A program made the translations under genes and the position numbers. Shown here piece after piece: positions 48,490-60,535 of a DNA stretch of 64,000 nucleotides (the first letter of the stretch is position 1; each line of letters opens with the position of its first letter). Location: the NCBI GenBank assembly GCA_035048485.1, contig CM068581.1, positions 67,613,881-67,677,880 on the forward strand, in the 5' to 3' direction. Source of the DNA: Pteria penguin (taxonomy: Eukaryota > Mollusca > Bivalvia > Pterioida > Pteriidae). The notes beneath the pieces are model-generated. The model ran no database searches. It was not told the origin of the DNA and was given only the letters and a program-made list of their open reading frames with translations.

Positions 48490-49245
48490 TTAAGTTCTGA
48501 TACCTTTTAATTCATGTGTGTTCAATGTGCTGAAGCAAGACGTAGACCCCTTTTTATCCTGTGTTCTGGAAAATCGCTTCACATCTGTTCATCGCACACT
48601 CTTGCCTCCGACTCCCCACTCCTCTCTGAACATGCACACATACATGGGCGGATCCATAAATTTTTGTCAGAGGGGGTCCAACCAAAAAAAGGTAAATTTT
48701 TCTCTTAGACGAAGGCTGGGTAGGTCCAACCCCAAAAATGCCCAAATATTACCTTTTTTGGTTAAATTTTCGGATTCCAGGGGGGGGGGGTTCCAGACCC
48801 CCCAACCCCACCTCTGTATCCGCGCATACACATATATGCCTCGTAACCGATACCGGCTGAGGTCATCTGTCCTATATACATTTAAGTATTCAGTACACTT
48901 CCCTTGAAGAAAATGATAATTCGTTATCGTTTATCACCAGTCGAGTTGGTCACCTTAAAACACCGACCTCCGTATGCACATAGATACCTCCGATGCTGTA
49001 ATCAGATTGATAATTTCCATTGATATTGCAGTTGTTAAGATGATATTTATCATTGACATTTATTGATGTTCATATATTCATTTTAAGCTTTTGTAATTAC
49101 CAGGGAAGCTTTCGACATCGGCGTATACTGAACCTAATCGCTATAATGAACTGTGAAGTACATATAAGTAGAATTAACTTGTCAGATATTCATCCACGAT
49201 TTAGTTTTAAGTACTTGGAGATACGTTCTATAGTGTATGACTCAA
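48490..49245. repeat. Duplicated module D, copy 1, with MITE insertion
   Basis: 'catgtgtgttcaatgtgctga', 'ggctgaggtcatctgtcc', 'ggtcaccttaaaacaccgac' and 'ctgtaatcagattgataattt' recur in 49440-49950 and 55985-56515. It is interrupted at 48644-48827 by a MITE absent from the other copies. Confidence 0.78.
48644..48827. mobile_element. hAT-like MITE (184 bp)
   Basis: Ends ATGGGCGGATCCAT and, reverse-complemented, ATGCGCGGATACAG. Near-perfect 8-bp duplication ACACATAC / ACACATAT at 48636-48643 and 48828-48835. The empty site is seen in the paralogous modules, which confirms the boundaries independently. Confidence 0.78.
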
Positions 49246-49439
49246 ACAAATCATTCAACAAATACAAACAACTATACTTTTATAGAGACTATCATCTTTT
49301 TAGTATTATATTATAAAAGTTCTTTTAATGTTAGTTTACCTGCACTTGATCTCACCTCTGCATTTCAGGGGTCCGTGAGTGTCCACCGTGGTACATTGTT
49401 GTTAGTGCCAAAGTAATTTGACATCAGTTACTTTCGTAT

Positions 49440-49950
49440 TTACATTTATGTGTGTTCAAGGTGCTCAAGTTAGACATAACTCCTTTTAGGTCTTTTGGTC
49501 TGGCGTATCACTTCATAATGTGACATCTCTCCAACAAAGACTTCTGATGTGCTTCCTTTGCCTGCATACCCCTGTCTCTCCCCCTTTCAGCATGACCATC
49601 TGTAGGCACCGAAGCAGATACTGGCTGAGGTCATTTGTGGAATTGTCATTTGTGCATTTAGTACATTTTCCTATAAATATATGATAATCTGAAATCGAAT
49701 TTTCGCTAGTCGATTTGGTTACCTTAAAACACCGATCTCTGTATGGACATACAAACATGCGATGCTGTAATTAGATTGAAAATTTCCATTGATATGACGA
49801 CATATCTTTATGTTTAATGTCCGTAAGTCCCGTGGAATTTATTGAAACCGTATAAGTAGACTGGACCTAATCGCTGTCACGAATTGTGTGTAACTTTTAC
49901 TGTTATTGGAATTTATCAGTCGGATATTCACGCACGAATTAGTTTTGAGT
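49440..49950. repeat. Duplicated module D, copy 2
   Basis: Homologous to 48490-49245 without the MITE: 'cagcatgaccatctgtaggc' spans the empty site near 49595-49610. Confidence 0.75.
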
Positions 49951-50289
49951 ATTTAGAGACAGGCAATTTAAATGTTTTTGTTAATAACAAAACAAAATAC
50001 TAGTTTATAAAGATAATGATGTGCGAAAACAATACATATACACTCTTTTTAAACTTATAAAGATTTTGAAACAATATTGCACGTGTATTATCAAAGTCTA
50101 CGAACATTAGTAAGAAATCTTTGTGTAAGATGCTGATAATGCATTCATTTTGAGTATTTTAACTGATTTTATTTTAATAAGGAAATGGAAAACAGAAAAT
50201 ATTTCTTTGCAGTAATAAAAATCATTTATGATGGAATATTGGAGGTTTACTATACTTGGTTTTGATAGAGAAAACAAACATAAACAGAC

Positions 50290-50480
50290 AAATGTTTTAT
50301 CATAATGACGTTTAAAGGGAATATATGTAAAAGGGACAGCGAATCAATTTAAGAGATCGAGATGAAAAGGGAATTTAAAATGATTAACAACAATTTTTAT
50401 TTGTTTTACTATGGTAAGATTTTGAGGAAAACAAAGGAGGAGGCGGTTCACTTCGCCCCCACGAAATCCAAAACCGAGAA
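50290..50480. repeat. Duplicated module C, copy 2 (partial)
   Basis: 'tcataatgacgtttaaaggga', 'gggacagcgaatcaattta' and 'ggaggaggcggttcac' match 55545-55665. Confidence 0.62.
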
Positions 50481-50866
50481 TTATAGTGTGTCACAGAACG
50501 ATACTATATTACACATTTAGGGTATTGGACACCAAGGAATGCAAGGGAGTAGTGTAAGAAGTATGTATTTGTAGTAGTGGTGTAGCTGAGTATGCGTGTA
50601 TGTAGTATACCACTTTAAATCACTGTTTGAATTTTGTGCGGGATGAGGTTATCAAACTTTCGACAAATTAGAGTTTTAAAATCATGTGACATTCGGTGAC
50701 ATCACTGTGTATATTAAGAAGAAAAAGGAATCACTGGGTTAGTTTTTAGAAATCTATAATTAGAATCGGAAAACTCCAGATCAATAATTAGATTCTATCA
50801 ATAGAATATGGAAATTCCTGATCTTAATTGAAATTCCGTTTATTCTATATTTGTGACCTCATTGTT

Positions 50867-51119
50867 ATAAAGCACAAAGATAAACAATGAAACACCCAGG
50901 AGTACAATGGACCTTGGATCTCCGAAGAAATACCTGTAGAAAATAAAGACAAATAAGACAAACATATAAAGCACAAAAACAATACAGCTAACAAGGCACA
51001 CTATATTTCTCTTATATTGGGTCCCCGGTGGGGACTCGAACCCACGACCTATGGTACCGAATTACATGCAATGCATCCGACCGTCTAACCGACTGAGCTA
51101 CCCGAGTTCCACAAAAATA
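50867..51119 (-). mobile_element. tRNA-derived SINE, family 3, minus copy
   Basis: On the minus strand the head is GGGTAGCTCAGTCGGTTAGA, with a perfect A box (TAGCTCAGTCGG) and B box (GGTTCGAGTCC). The body 'ctttattttctacaggtatt' through 'gtccattgtactcctgg' follows. The head is about 90 nt and its ends do not pair as an acceptor stem, so it is not a functional tRNA gene. Confidence 0.8.
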
Positions 51120-51257
51120 GAGCTTTAATAGCCAGTCGTATGCATGCCAACACGGCCGCAGAAAGTGAAGGGATTTACCCGACGTTAACACAGGCGGATC
51201 CTCTGAAAAAAATACAATAACTGAAACAAAAATAAACATATAAAGCACACATAAAAC

Positions 51258-51453
51258 CATAGGTCGAGTCCCCGTCGGGGAACGAGTATAAGTGAAATAT
51301 AGGGTGCCTTGTTAGCCACAGTGTCTTTGTGCTTTTTATGTTTGTCTAATTTGTCTTTATTTTCTACAGGTATTTCTTCGGAGATCCAAGGTCCATTGTA
51401 CTCCCGGGTGTTTCACTGTTTCTATTTATGCTTTATATGTTTATTTCTGTCAC
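51258..51453 (+). mobile_element. tRNA-derived SINE, family 3, plus copy (inverted partner)
   Basis: About 90% identical by eye to the minus copy over the body. The head is truncated before the A box and has a small deletion next to the B box. It faces the other copy head to head across about 200 bp, making a large imperfect palindrome. A tail fragment in minus orientation also lies at about 51215-51250. Confidence 0.8.
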
Positions 51454-51629
51454 AAAAAGCTAAGGGGTTTTAGCACCAATCCAAGAAAGTACTGAATACA
51501 TGCATCCAGACAAAAGTTATCAATGTAAATCATAATTCATTACTGTTTATAGAATCGCATTTTCTCGGGCCTCTCCGTTGCACACATGGAAAAACAAAGG
51601 CTAGAAAAGGTGCGATTAGTCGATTAACC

Positions 51630-51850
51630 GACAAGTTTTGACAAAATGTCACAAACTATTTTGATAATTATTTATATTCTTTATTAACAAGAAACCATGC
51701 TAATTCATATGCTTAGAGATATTATATTGAAATGTAAAAAGCGTGGTTACAGACATACATTTAATCTTTGTAAGTACTGTTAATGTAACTTGTAGTTAAA
51801 TTACGACAATCCCAGTAGATATTCTAAAAATAGTACATGGATTTCTGACC
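51630..51850. repeat. Modules Y copy 2 and broken exon copy
   Basis: The first 140 bp match 45040-45190. Bases 51780-51850 match the candidate exon at 36557-36741 ('agatattctaaaaatagtac') but with a frameshift and a stop on the minus strand. Confidence 0.6.
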
Positions 51851-52049
51851 TACAGAACGCAAAAGATCGATTGTGAGAGTCTCTATGAAAGAATCTTAAA
51901 AGTGAAGTCACAGATAGACTTCGTTGTGGTTGAAACACAAGTAAGGAAATTATTTATTTTGAATCTTATACATTTTTCAAAGACAGAAGAATAAATTAGG
52001 AATATTATAAACGCTTATTACTGCATTTTTAAAAACAGAGTCGATTGAA

Positions 52050-52051
<2 letters not shown>

Positions 52052-52112
<61 letters not shown>
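52052..52112. repeat. (GA)n microsatellite
   Basis: About 30 uninterrupted GA dinucleotides. Confidence 0.98.
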
Positions 52113-52114
<2 letters not shown>

Positions 52115-52959
52115 GAGATCTACATGAAAATACACCGCGTAATTGTTTTCTCTGATTTACGTAGCTAAAGTCCATTTCACTACATTTTGTATATTTCAGT
52201 CTACTATTCATTTATTATGTGTTGTTTTATGCCGCGATATAATTATTCGAGATCGATGGGGAGGAAGTTTATTACAGTGGCTATTGCTAAGATGTTAAGA
52301 TTGAAGCTGTGGATAAATCAAAGGTGGGGAAGGACGGATGGGGAGAGAGAAAACCTGTGATACTTTTATGTGACCGTCTAATGTAATAAGCCAAGGAAAA
52401 TATAGAATAGAGACATTGACATATAATACTGAACATATTACAATATACATAACGAAAGAGAAACTACATACCACTTTCGTTAGTCATAACAAATCCTATT
52501 AGTCATCTTTAGAAATAATCCTTAATGTTTTCCTTATTTTTTAAGCTACATAAACATTCAGCATGTTAAAGTACGAATAATACTTAATATAGGTTGGATA
52601 ACTATATCATAATCTATCCACCACACATTTCTTAAATCAAACATGCATAGAAATGATCGTTCTATCCCTTGTATTTCAACAATGTCCTGTCTCTTTTCCC
52701 AGCTTTCCTTTTAACATGAAATAAATTATAAAAAATTTAGTGTGCTTAAACAATGTAATAAAGTTATTATGAAGAAGCTGAAACAAAGTTTCTCTAAAGT
52801 TGTTTAAACGACATCCAGGAATGGGCTGGAAAATTGTAATGTAAGAAAGACAACTCTGATTTTAATGATAACTTTCCTCAACCTCGCTCATCTGTTCTGA
52901 GTATGTTAGAAGTATCAAAGATTCAAGTTACTTCATTTCTATCAATTTCAAATATTTAA
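52113..52959. other. Intergenic, nothing recognised
   Basis: AT-rich sequence with no recognised module, frame or repeat. Confidence 0.45.
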
Positions 52960-54095
52960 ACTGATTTTATTGCAATAGAAAAGAAATAAGGTGGGTGATA
53001 TACTTTAATTTCTGATAATAAGCTTTCAGGGACTTCTTCAGGAGTATCTGACAGATTTTGATGAAATTTGTAGATATAAAATACATAAAGTTCCCTACAA
53101 ACTGCTGAATTCAGACAGATCTTTCAATAGGTGGCACAATATATACCAAAGAAGGTTCCCTCTTTTGACAGACACCTTCAGACCAGCTGTACTGATCATG
53201 ACCTAAGCGATCCCCAGGTCCCATCCCTAACTCTGCCACCATTTTTACCTCCAAATCTGGATCCGCCTCTGAACCTGGTCCCTTTGTCTTATTTTGATCT
53301 TACAAAATATCCAGAATACTCAGAAATCGATGTTTTGTTTTAATTGGTTACTGATCTATAACCTCCGCTAATGCGACTGCTTGCTTTTCCAATATTACAT
53401 TTTAGGTGGGTTTTTTTTCATTGAACCTGCTTTTGATCCCTGATATAAAGTTTCCGCACATACTATTTTAACACATTTCTGTTTGATTGAAAGTGGTAGC
53501 AGAATTTGATTTTCCCCCAATGAAAATATGAAATTTTGATATTGTACCTCTAATTTGCAGATGATTTTGTAAATATTTCTATGAAAATTAGATCAAAGTC
53601 AACAAAGTGTATCTGGAAATAGTTGTGATCTTATTTTACCTTGTACTTGTCACGTTGATTCGATTATATATTTACAGTACACGTAACTTCCTTTCTAGCT
53701 TTTTTGATTGGCTTCCACATCTCTGTGCACCACTAGCATCGTTGGGCCGTCTGAACAGCCTACTAGATCTGCGCAATAAAATCCCTGACATTGATCCTTG
53801 CGGAATGGAAGATCGGTAGCGTTCAAATGGTTCCTCCTGAAAGGGCCACAGTGTTTTTCACGAAAAGGGTGGGTGGATGGGGCTTTACTTCCTATTTAAA
53901 GGTTATATATGCGTACGAGATGTTTATTAAATCGAGTACATACATGGGTATCATTTTCTCTTAAAAAGTATTAATGAGTATTAATTAAATAACAGAATAT
54001 ATCAATAGATGAAACGTGCGTATAGATCAAAGAAAACATATTTGCACTTGAATCCAGACTGAAGAATTTGAATGGGTATAGTTTTCACTAAATAC
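52960..54095. repeat. Duplicated module A, copy 3 (longest)
   Basis: Spans everything in A copies 1 and 2 plus about 450 bp of extra sequence in the middle (about 53220-53670), which is either an insertion here or a deletion in the others. It runs into the (AT)n at 54098. Confidence 0.75.
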
Positions 54096-54096
54096 A

Positions 54097-54199
<103 letters not shown>

Positions 54200-54654
54200 T
54201 CTAAATGAATTCCAACATACCTCGAATTTGCACTATTTAATAATAATAATTGTATTTCACTAACGTTTTCATGTCTATTAACAATCTTCTGGTGAAGTAA
54301 CAATGTTGCTAAGATAGCAATGAAGTCATAGGTTAATAATGAGAGTTTAACGTCATACAATGACGTCATAGAACATATAAACGAACCCGCCTATAGACAA
54401 ATTCCGCTCAGTGGATACATGCGCGGGCGGATCTTTTAAAATTTTTCCGTTCCATAAGATGAGAGTCAATGACAAAAATCTAAGAGAAATAAAGGAAAAT
54501 AACTTTATTGCCAGATTTAAACCTCTATTGAATGGACACCAATGATGATCATTACTATTGATCAATCTGTTTTATTGTTGTTTATATCAATTAATTAATT
54601 TATTTGTTATGTATATATATTTAACTAAATCAGAACATGCTTTCTCCCCTCGTG

Positions 54655-54925
54655 TTCTATGTCGTCATTGTATTATGTTAAGGGGCGGAAGAATGGTGCT
54701 TTTAAACTGATCAAATAACAATAAGATGTCATAAAGAAATATTACATCATTTCATCACAGTTCGATTTTTCATTTCAACACAAACTTTTTCTGTCTGCAT
54801 CAGTCTCGGTATACGCACAGGTCATTGTAATCTATAAATGTACTTTCAGTTTTAGCTTGGGGAAAATTATCAAGCTCATGTATACGATGGACTGGAACGT
54901 TCTTTAATGGTAAGTGAAATTGGTC
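54655..54925. repeat. Duplicated module B, copy 3
   Basis: 'ggtgcttttaaactgatcaaat', 'tacatcatttcatc', 'gtcattgtaatctataaatg' and 'tggactggaacgttcttta' match B copies 1 and 2. Confidence 0.72.
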
Positions 54926-55524
54926 GTGTAAGATAATGCATGTAATTAATTTAATGTTTATAAATTGTTTGGAAATTTTTATTGAAAGAAAAAAAAAAAG
55001 AAATATAATTATGAAATGAATGTTATTCAGATGGTTGCTATGGGGAATTTATATTACTATCTAAATATTAATAAATTGAATGACTATCTATCTATCTAAG
55101 TTGTTGAATGTGAAAAAGAGTCGAAAATCACTGTACTCAATCTCTACTATTACGTGACATGCAGAGGATATGCATTTGGAGCTAGGTAATGACGTAATTG
55201 TTTATTATCAATTAGTTTTCAATGACATGATGTAAAAATATATTTGGAAACTTGTAGACTAGATGCATTCTTTCCTTTAGTGAAAAACAACAAAGATACA
55301 GAGGAATTGATATCTGTTATATTCATCATAAAATACGGAAAATCGCCGACGTAGCAACGACATCGACATGGGGCAGACATGTTGTTTTCCGCACTTCATT
55401 TGATTGGCCCACTAGATGGTAATGTACGTTCACAGATGGTAATTTATAGGCAAATATTAACCATTTGCTATGCATGCATATAATATGAAATCCATAATGT
55501 AAATATCTAAAAAAGAAAAGAGAA

Positions 55525-55840
55525 ATGTTTTGTCATGATTGCATTTAAAGGACATCTATTTAAAGGATATAGCGACTCAAGAGTTTTAGATGAAGACGCG
55601 AATTAAAATGATAATGTCCCACTGTGGTTAGATTTGAAGAAAGGCGAAGGAGAGGGCGGACAACATCGTCACACGAAAACCGCATCCGGCGACATATCAT
55701 AATCTACTGTTACATGTAATTACAGCCTAGGTAACTTCCAAAATTAATAGAAGAGAAGCGCCAAGTAACTGATCTATTTAAACTGAGTCGTCTTGCCTGA
55801 GGATCAATATCTTTCCCACTTATGAGTCACCCAAATCTGT
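55525..55840. repeat. Duplicated module C, copy 3
   Basis: 'aaaggatatagcgactcaag', 'acttccaaaattaatagaaga' and 'gaggatcaatatctttccc' parallel C copy 1 in the same order. Confidence 0.7.
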
Positions 55841-55984
55841 AAGGATATTGTAGCAGAGGTGTAGTTAAACCCATAACTTTTTTATGATGCAAACAAAACA
55901 TCCAACAAATATAAGCAACGTTACTTTGAACAAAACAACGTTACTTTCAAACAATGTTTTATTTTTATGAAACTAACATCTTTT

Positions 55985-56515
55985 CATCATTGATGAAAAT
56001 CCGATATTTTTCAATTTATGTGTGTTTCATGTACTCCGGCAAGAGCTCTTATTATGTCTTTTGTTCTGGTGGATTACTCCAAAATGTTACATCACTCCAT
56101 TGCAAACTTTTGATATGCTGCATATGCTTCCACCCACTAAACATCTACACATATATAGTTTATCTGTTCTAAGTACATTTTGCACTCTCCTCAGCCTATA
56201 TGATAACCCGTGATCGATTATCGTCGGTCGAATTGATGAGCGTACAACAGCCATCTCCGTATGCACATAGAGACCTTTCATGCTGTAATCAGATTGATAA
56301 TTTCGATTGATATGGCAAGTGTCAAATCGTTGAATGTAATTGATATTTACAGGCATATATATATATTTAATTTTAGCTTTCGTAGATCCCAGAGAAGTTT
56401 TTGAAACTTGAATACCCAACCTAATTGCTACAATGAACTCTGAATTACTTTCATGGTAAGTGGAATTTATTTGGTCAGATTTACGACGCACGATTTAGTT
56501 TTAAGAATTTGGAAA
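55985..56515. repeat. Duplicated module D, copy 3
   Basis: 'atttatgtgtgtttcatgtac', 'atgcacatagagacctttca' and 'ctgtaatcagattgataattt' match D copies 1 and 2. No MITE at the corresponding site. Confidence 0.75.
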
Positions 56516-56679
56516 TAAAGAAACCTTTTACAATTTCTAATACGCAATTTCTTACAAAACAAACGACTTGTACATAGAGATATGGGTGTTCGAAAACAAT
56601 ACATATATAATCTTTAATTTATAAAGAATTTGAAGTAACTTTGCACTGATACTGAGTATATAATAAAGATGGCGTTACA

Positions 56680-57830
56680 TCCTGCGTACACGGAGATTAT
56701 TGATATTTTGATAGAAAACTGTTAAAATAATCAAGTTTCAATTTCGATAAATACTTAGTTTCGTTGCTCACATTTCGGACTTTCTGTAATGCAATTAAGA
56801 GTCAATGCTATTATGTACTTGTTTACCTGCAAGGCGCAGAGAAGGACATGCTCACTTCGAGTCGTTGTTACTTTCCTATGTTGTCGTCAACACACTACAA
56901 AAATTAAGATGAATAAACTGTAATGCCAAATAATGTAAGTGCAGGCTTTAGCGAACCGAACTAATTGACTAATATAAATATCATATGATGGGAGTTTGGA
57001 GACATCACCATCTAGGAATGGGAAATTTACAATAGGACATCCAAAGTCGTCACGTTTATCATATATGTTGGTATGAGTATTGTTGTTAATAATATTAATA
57101 TTTAAGTCCGAAAACGGTGTTTCCTGGTCGGAAGTATTGGCTTTGTTTAATTGAAGTTCAGATGGATAAATGTCAGTAATTTAGTTTTCAAACTCAGGGT
57201 TATCGATAACTAAAATATCATCAAGATCTCTAGAGGTGTCATTGAACTTGTCAATAATATAAGACGTTTAACGGTTTAGATAGAATGCATTCAGTGTCTC
57301 TCATAGCAATATAGAAATAAATCTGATATAAGGGGAGTGCAGTTGGTGCCCATAGGAATCCCAATAATCTGTTGATAAGTTTTGCCATTAAATTGTACAT
57401 AAATATTATTCATCAAAAATGCTAAAAACAGCATTACAATACTTGATAACACGGTCTTTAATTGCAGTTAGAACGGAGATAATATGTTAAGAAAGCACAG
57501 TTGTAGAGCAGTGACTAGAATTTGATATAAAACGTGATTTATATGGATTTTTGTGTAATTTGGGAAGCCAATACATTGTTGGAAGATCACTTTTATCAAT
57601 GCTTAAATTGAAGTCACACATAACTTTACCATGGTCAGATAGGACCTTGTCTTTGAACAATGGGGTTTCAATATGTTTAAAAAAAGTTTAAGAATTGTCA
57701 TATAGTATATTTTTAAACCAATGATAATATTATTACCTGCTTTGTCAGCAGGTACGAAAACGTAATTATAATGTATTTCAGCCATTTTCTTTTTTCTAGA
57801 TAAATACCATTCTGAGGTTGGTTCTTTTTC
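56680..57830 (-). pseudogene. Decayed reverse transcriptase of a non-LTR/Penelope-like type
   Basis: Read on the minus strand, family strings appear in the proper order in shifting frames: YVFVPADKAGNN (about 57760), IIGIPMGTNC with DLFLYCYE (about 57310-57365), LDDILVIDNPEF at the catalytic Asp-Asp box (about 57215), and DKRDDFGCPIVNFPFLDG then YISQLVRFA (about 56970-57060). At least two in-frame stops and frameshifts separate them, so the gene is dead. Which RT clade (Penelope-like is my guess) cannot be settled by eye. Confidence 0.75.
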
Positions 57831-57851
57831 CGCGCACCTATAGATTGTATC

Positions 57852-57902
<51 letters not shown>

Positions 57903-57911
57903 TATAATAAT
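57852..57911. repeat. (ATA)n microsatellite
   Basis: About 20 trinucleotides at the 5' edge of the RT relic. Confidence 0.97.
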
Positions 57912-57917
57912 TATAAC

Positions 57918-58920
57918 CAGGCCTTGCAAATAAGTTCTGCGTTGTGCATCTGTTACTGCTGTGTGAACTAGCTAACTAGTCAGCTATGCGGACAGTAACT
58001 CTTACCCCTAACAAATTATCCCTTACCCAAATAACCGCAATTCACTGAATATATATACGAAATTTTAAGTGTAAGTTCAACTTAGTGCATTCAGTTCAAA
58101 TGAATGTGCTTCTTTTCTATGCACACATAAGTAAATTATACAATGTTTTCACACGTCATAAAATTTGCAGACCGTTTGGCGGCAAAGTTACTCCGACGAC
58201 GACCCGTAGTACGCGTTCTGACGTAACAAATAAAATGTACACTAGTAACAATATGAAATACGATACTTGTGTACGCATAAACTCATGACGGAAGCAGAAC
58301 AGCGAGCTACGTTGAGTCTGTGAATCTCATGAATATAATTTTTGTTGCTGTTAATATAATTCCTCTTCCTTCAAGTGTCAACAAATTACATACATAGATA
58401 TTTTTTTTTTTATTTTTATCAGTAGACAACAGCAACAACAACAACAATAACAATAAAAAAAAAAATCCCCAAAAACCAAACCACCGACCAAGTATATATT
58501 ATAAGTATAGTGATATCATGAACATATCGATAACCTTTGTTTTTTGGAGGTCAAAGAGCAGTAATGAAGGAGAGTCATGATTGGCTGATGTGATGTAGGG
58601 AGAGAGGGACTACTATTTCAATGTACAGGGGCTGTGATTGGGTGAAATTATTTGATCAATCTATAAATAAAGATTCTGGTGTAAAATCATGAATTTTTAT
58701 CTCATTTCGCTAATGTAAAAATTCTATTACCTAAAAAGGGTTGTTGTTTACATTTGAATTTTCTCGAAATTAAGGTGGATGACACATGGTAAACTGTTAA
58801 AATTCTGAAAGAGGAGAATCTGACAAACATTTTGATATATAGATTATATGTCGAAATGCGCATCTGATGCACAAAATTGAAAAGGTATATACGTTTTATA
58901 TTTATCTAATATAGCTAAAA
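57918..58920. other. Intergenic, nothing recognised
   Basis: Contains an A/C-rich simple patch near 58425-58480 and no supported gene. Confidence 0.45.
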
Positions 58921-59062
58921 TGTAGGCACCTGATCTCACTCCATCACAGGGGTTCACATATGCTCTTCAAGTAGACATATTTTGTTATTTTCCACTTGTT
59001 TTTCATTTTCACTGATTTTGTATGTCCTCCGGTTTCATGATATTTAGACTTATGGTTTGGAT
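58921..59062. repeat. Second copy of the 'CACCTGATCTCACTCCATC' repeat
   Basis: 'ggcacctgatctcactccatc', 'ggggttcaca.atgctcttcaag' and 'ttccacttgtttttca' match 40655-40735. Confidence 0.62.
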
Positions 59063-59556
59063 TTATCCATTATCTTTACATGTTGTGTAAATATTGCTGG
59101 AAGTTTGGTAATTTAACATGGGACCCTATGGGAAATGGAATTACTATGCTTTGACCTGGAGCCGGAAAAAGCTGGCGAAAAAACGCTGATTTTTTTTATG
59201 AATGAACGTCAAATGTAAAAAAAGTACCAGTTATTTTTTATTCCCGTCGCTTATCTTGACAGAAAAAGTTAAGAAGTAAATTGTATGCTTGAGTCTAACG
59301 TCTCGGATTCAGCAATATACACTATCCAATGATCCCTGAGAATTCACATTAAATGATGATAGTTTACATGAGACCATTATACTAGCATAAAACCGAAATC
59401 ATTGTTTGTCACAGAGTGACAGTTCATAGTTTTCTGTAAATATACCACAAAAAAAAAAAAAAAGAACAGATGCATTTGATCCTTATAGACGTGGCAAGCA
59501 AGGTGGCGGTAGGATGGTGCCTTGGGGATAAATAATCGAATCATTTTCTCTCTCTA

Positions 59557-59901
59557 GAGAAATTGACGTCTGTTTCATTATTCCGAAATAGGTGCAACAA
59601 GAGCCCAGAAAAAATTACCAAAACTCTTCACAAATATATAGGGAAAGGTCATTGTTGTAGTAAAATAATTCTATATTTGCTTTGTAATGTGAAGATGAAT
59701 AAGATTTTAAGTAAAATATCTTTGAGAGAGTCATTTTCTCTAAGAACACCAGTTTCTCCATCACTTTGGTTTTATAATCCTTCAAAAGATGATGAATTAG
59801 AAGGTAAATGGGTACTCAACCATTATAGTATAATGGTAATAGACCGAAAACGTTCTATACTCAACAATGACGTACGGATGGGCCACATGGACCCCTGTTA
59901 A
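59557..59901 (+). other. 112-codon open frame, unknown
   Basis: A strong acceptor-like tract (cattttctctctctag, ending at 59557) precedes a frame with RTPVSPSLWFYNPSKDD and LEGKWVLNHYSIMV, ending at TAA 59899. Longer than expected by chance in AT-rich DNA, but no family, ATG or partner exon is recognised. Confidence 0.2.
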
Positions 59902-60036
59902 GTGGAGGTGAGACGAAATTTTCGGAATGAGACAGCGTGTCCCATCTTAACAACTGCTGCATGTATTCTGAAAAAAAACCTCACTCATACACACACGCAC
60001 ACTCACACCCAAACACATACAACCATCCATCCCCCC

Positions 60037-60038
<2 letters not shown>

Positions 60039-60076
<38 letters not shown>
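60039..60076. repeat. (CA)n microsatellite
   Basis: About 19 CA repeats, preceded by an imperfect CA-rich stretch from 59988. Confidence 0.97.
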
Positions 60077-60078
<2 letters not shown>

Positions 60079-60535
60079 TTGAATGGATTAATATGGCAAA
60101 TATCAAAACAACGTAACAGGAATTTTGATTTGATTGTCGATTTTTATGATCGCAATATCTGGTAAAGGTTATGATATATGAACTAATATGCAAACAGTTA
60201 GCTATCAATTGATTGGGAGTGATTTATTCCTCATAAGGACTATTTCATCCTTACAAAAGTTTCAGATATGAAGCCTACTGTGAAATGAAACAAATACAAC
60301 AGCAAAAAATAGCATAAAATTCTGAACAAATTTAAAGTAAGGATCATGTTTGGTATATTTAAATTCTAAAATCCTTATTTTTTAACAAGCTCCTCCGATT
60401 TTATGCAATCATTTATCAACAAATTGATGAAGGTTGCACAAACGAAGGAAGTATATATTAAAAGAAATTTGTCTAATTCATAATTGATTTTAACAACATG
60501 GTGTAATATAGAAGTAAAAGTATTACTTTATTCAG

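Noticed and set aside
48518..48907. 129-codon frame across module D copy 1
   Set aside because: It exists only because of the inserted MITE; the paralogous modules have no equivalent frame.
51021..51110. Functional tRNA gene on the minus strand
   Set aside because: A and B boxes are perfect, but the acceptor ends do not pair, the length is about 90 nt, and a SINE body follows with an inverted second copy.
57603..57929. Poly-isoleucine protein
   Set aside because: The Ile run is the (ATA)n microsatellite; only the downstream DKAGNN part is meaningful, as an RT relic.
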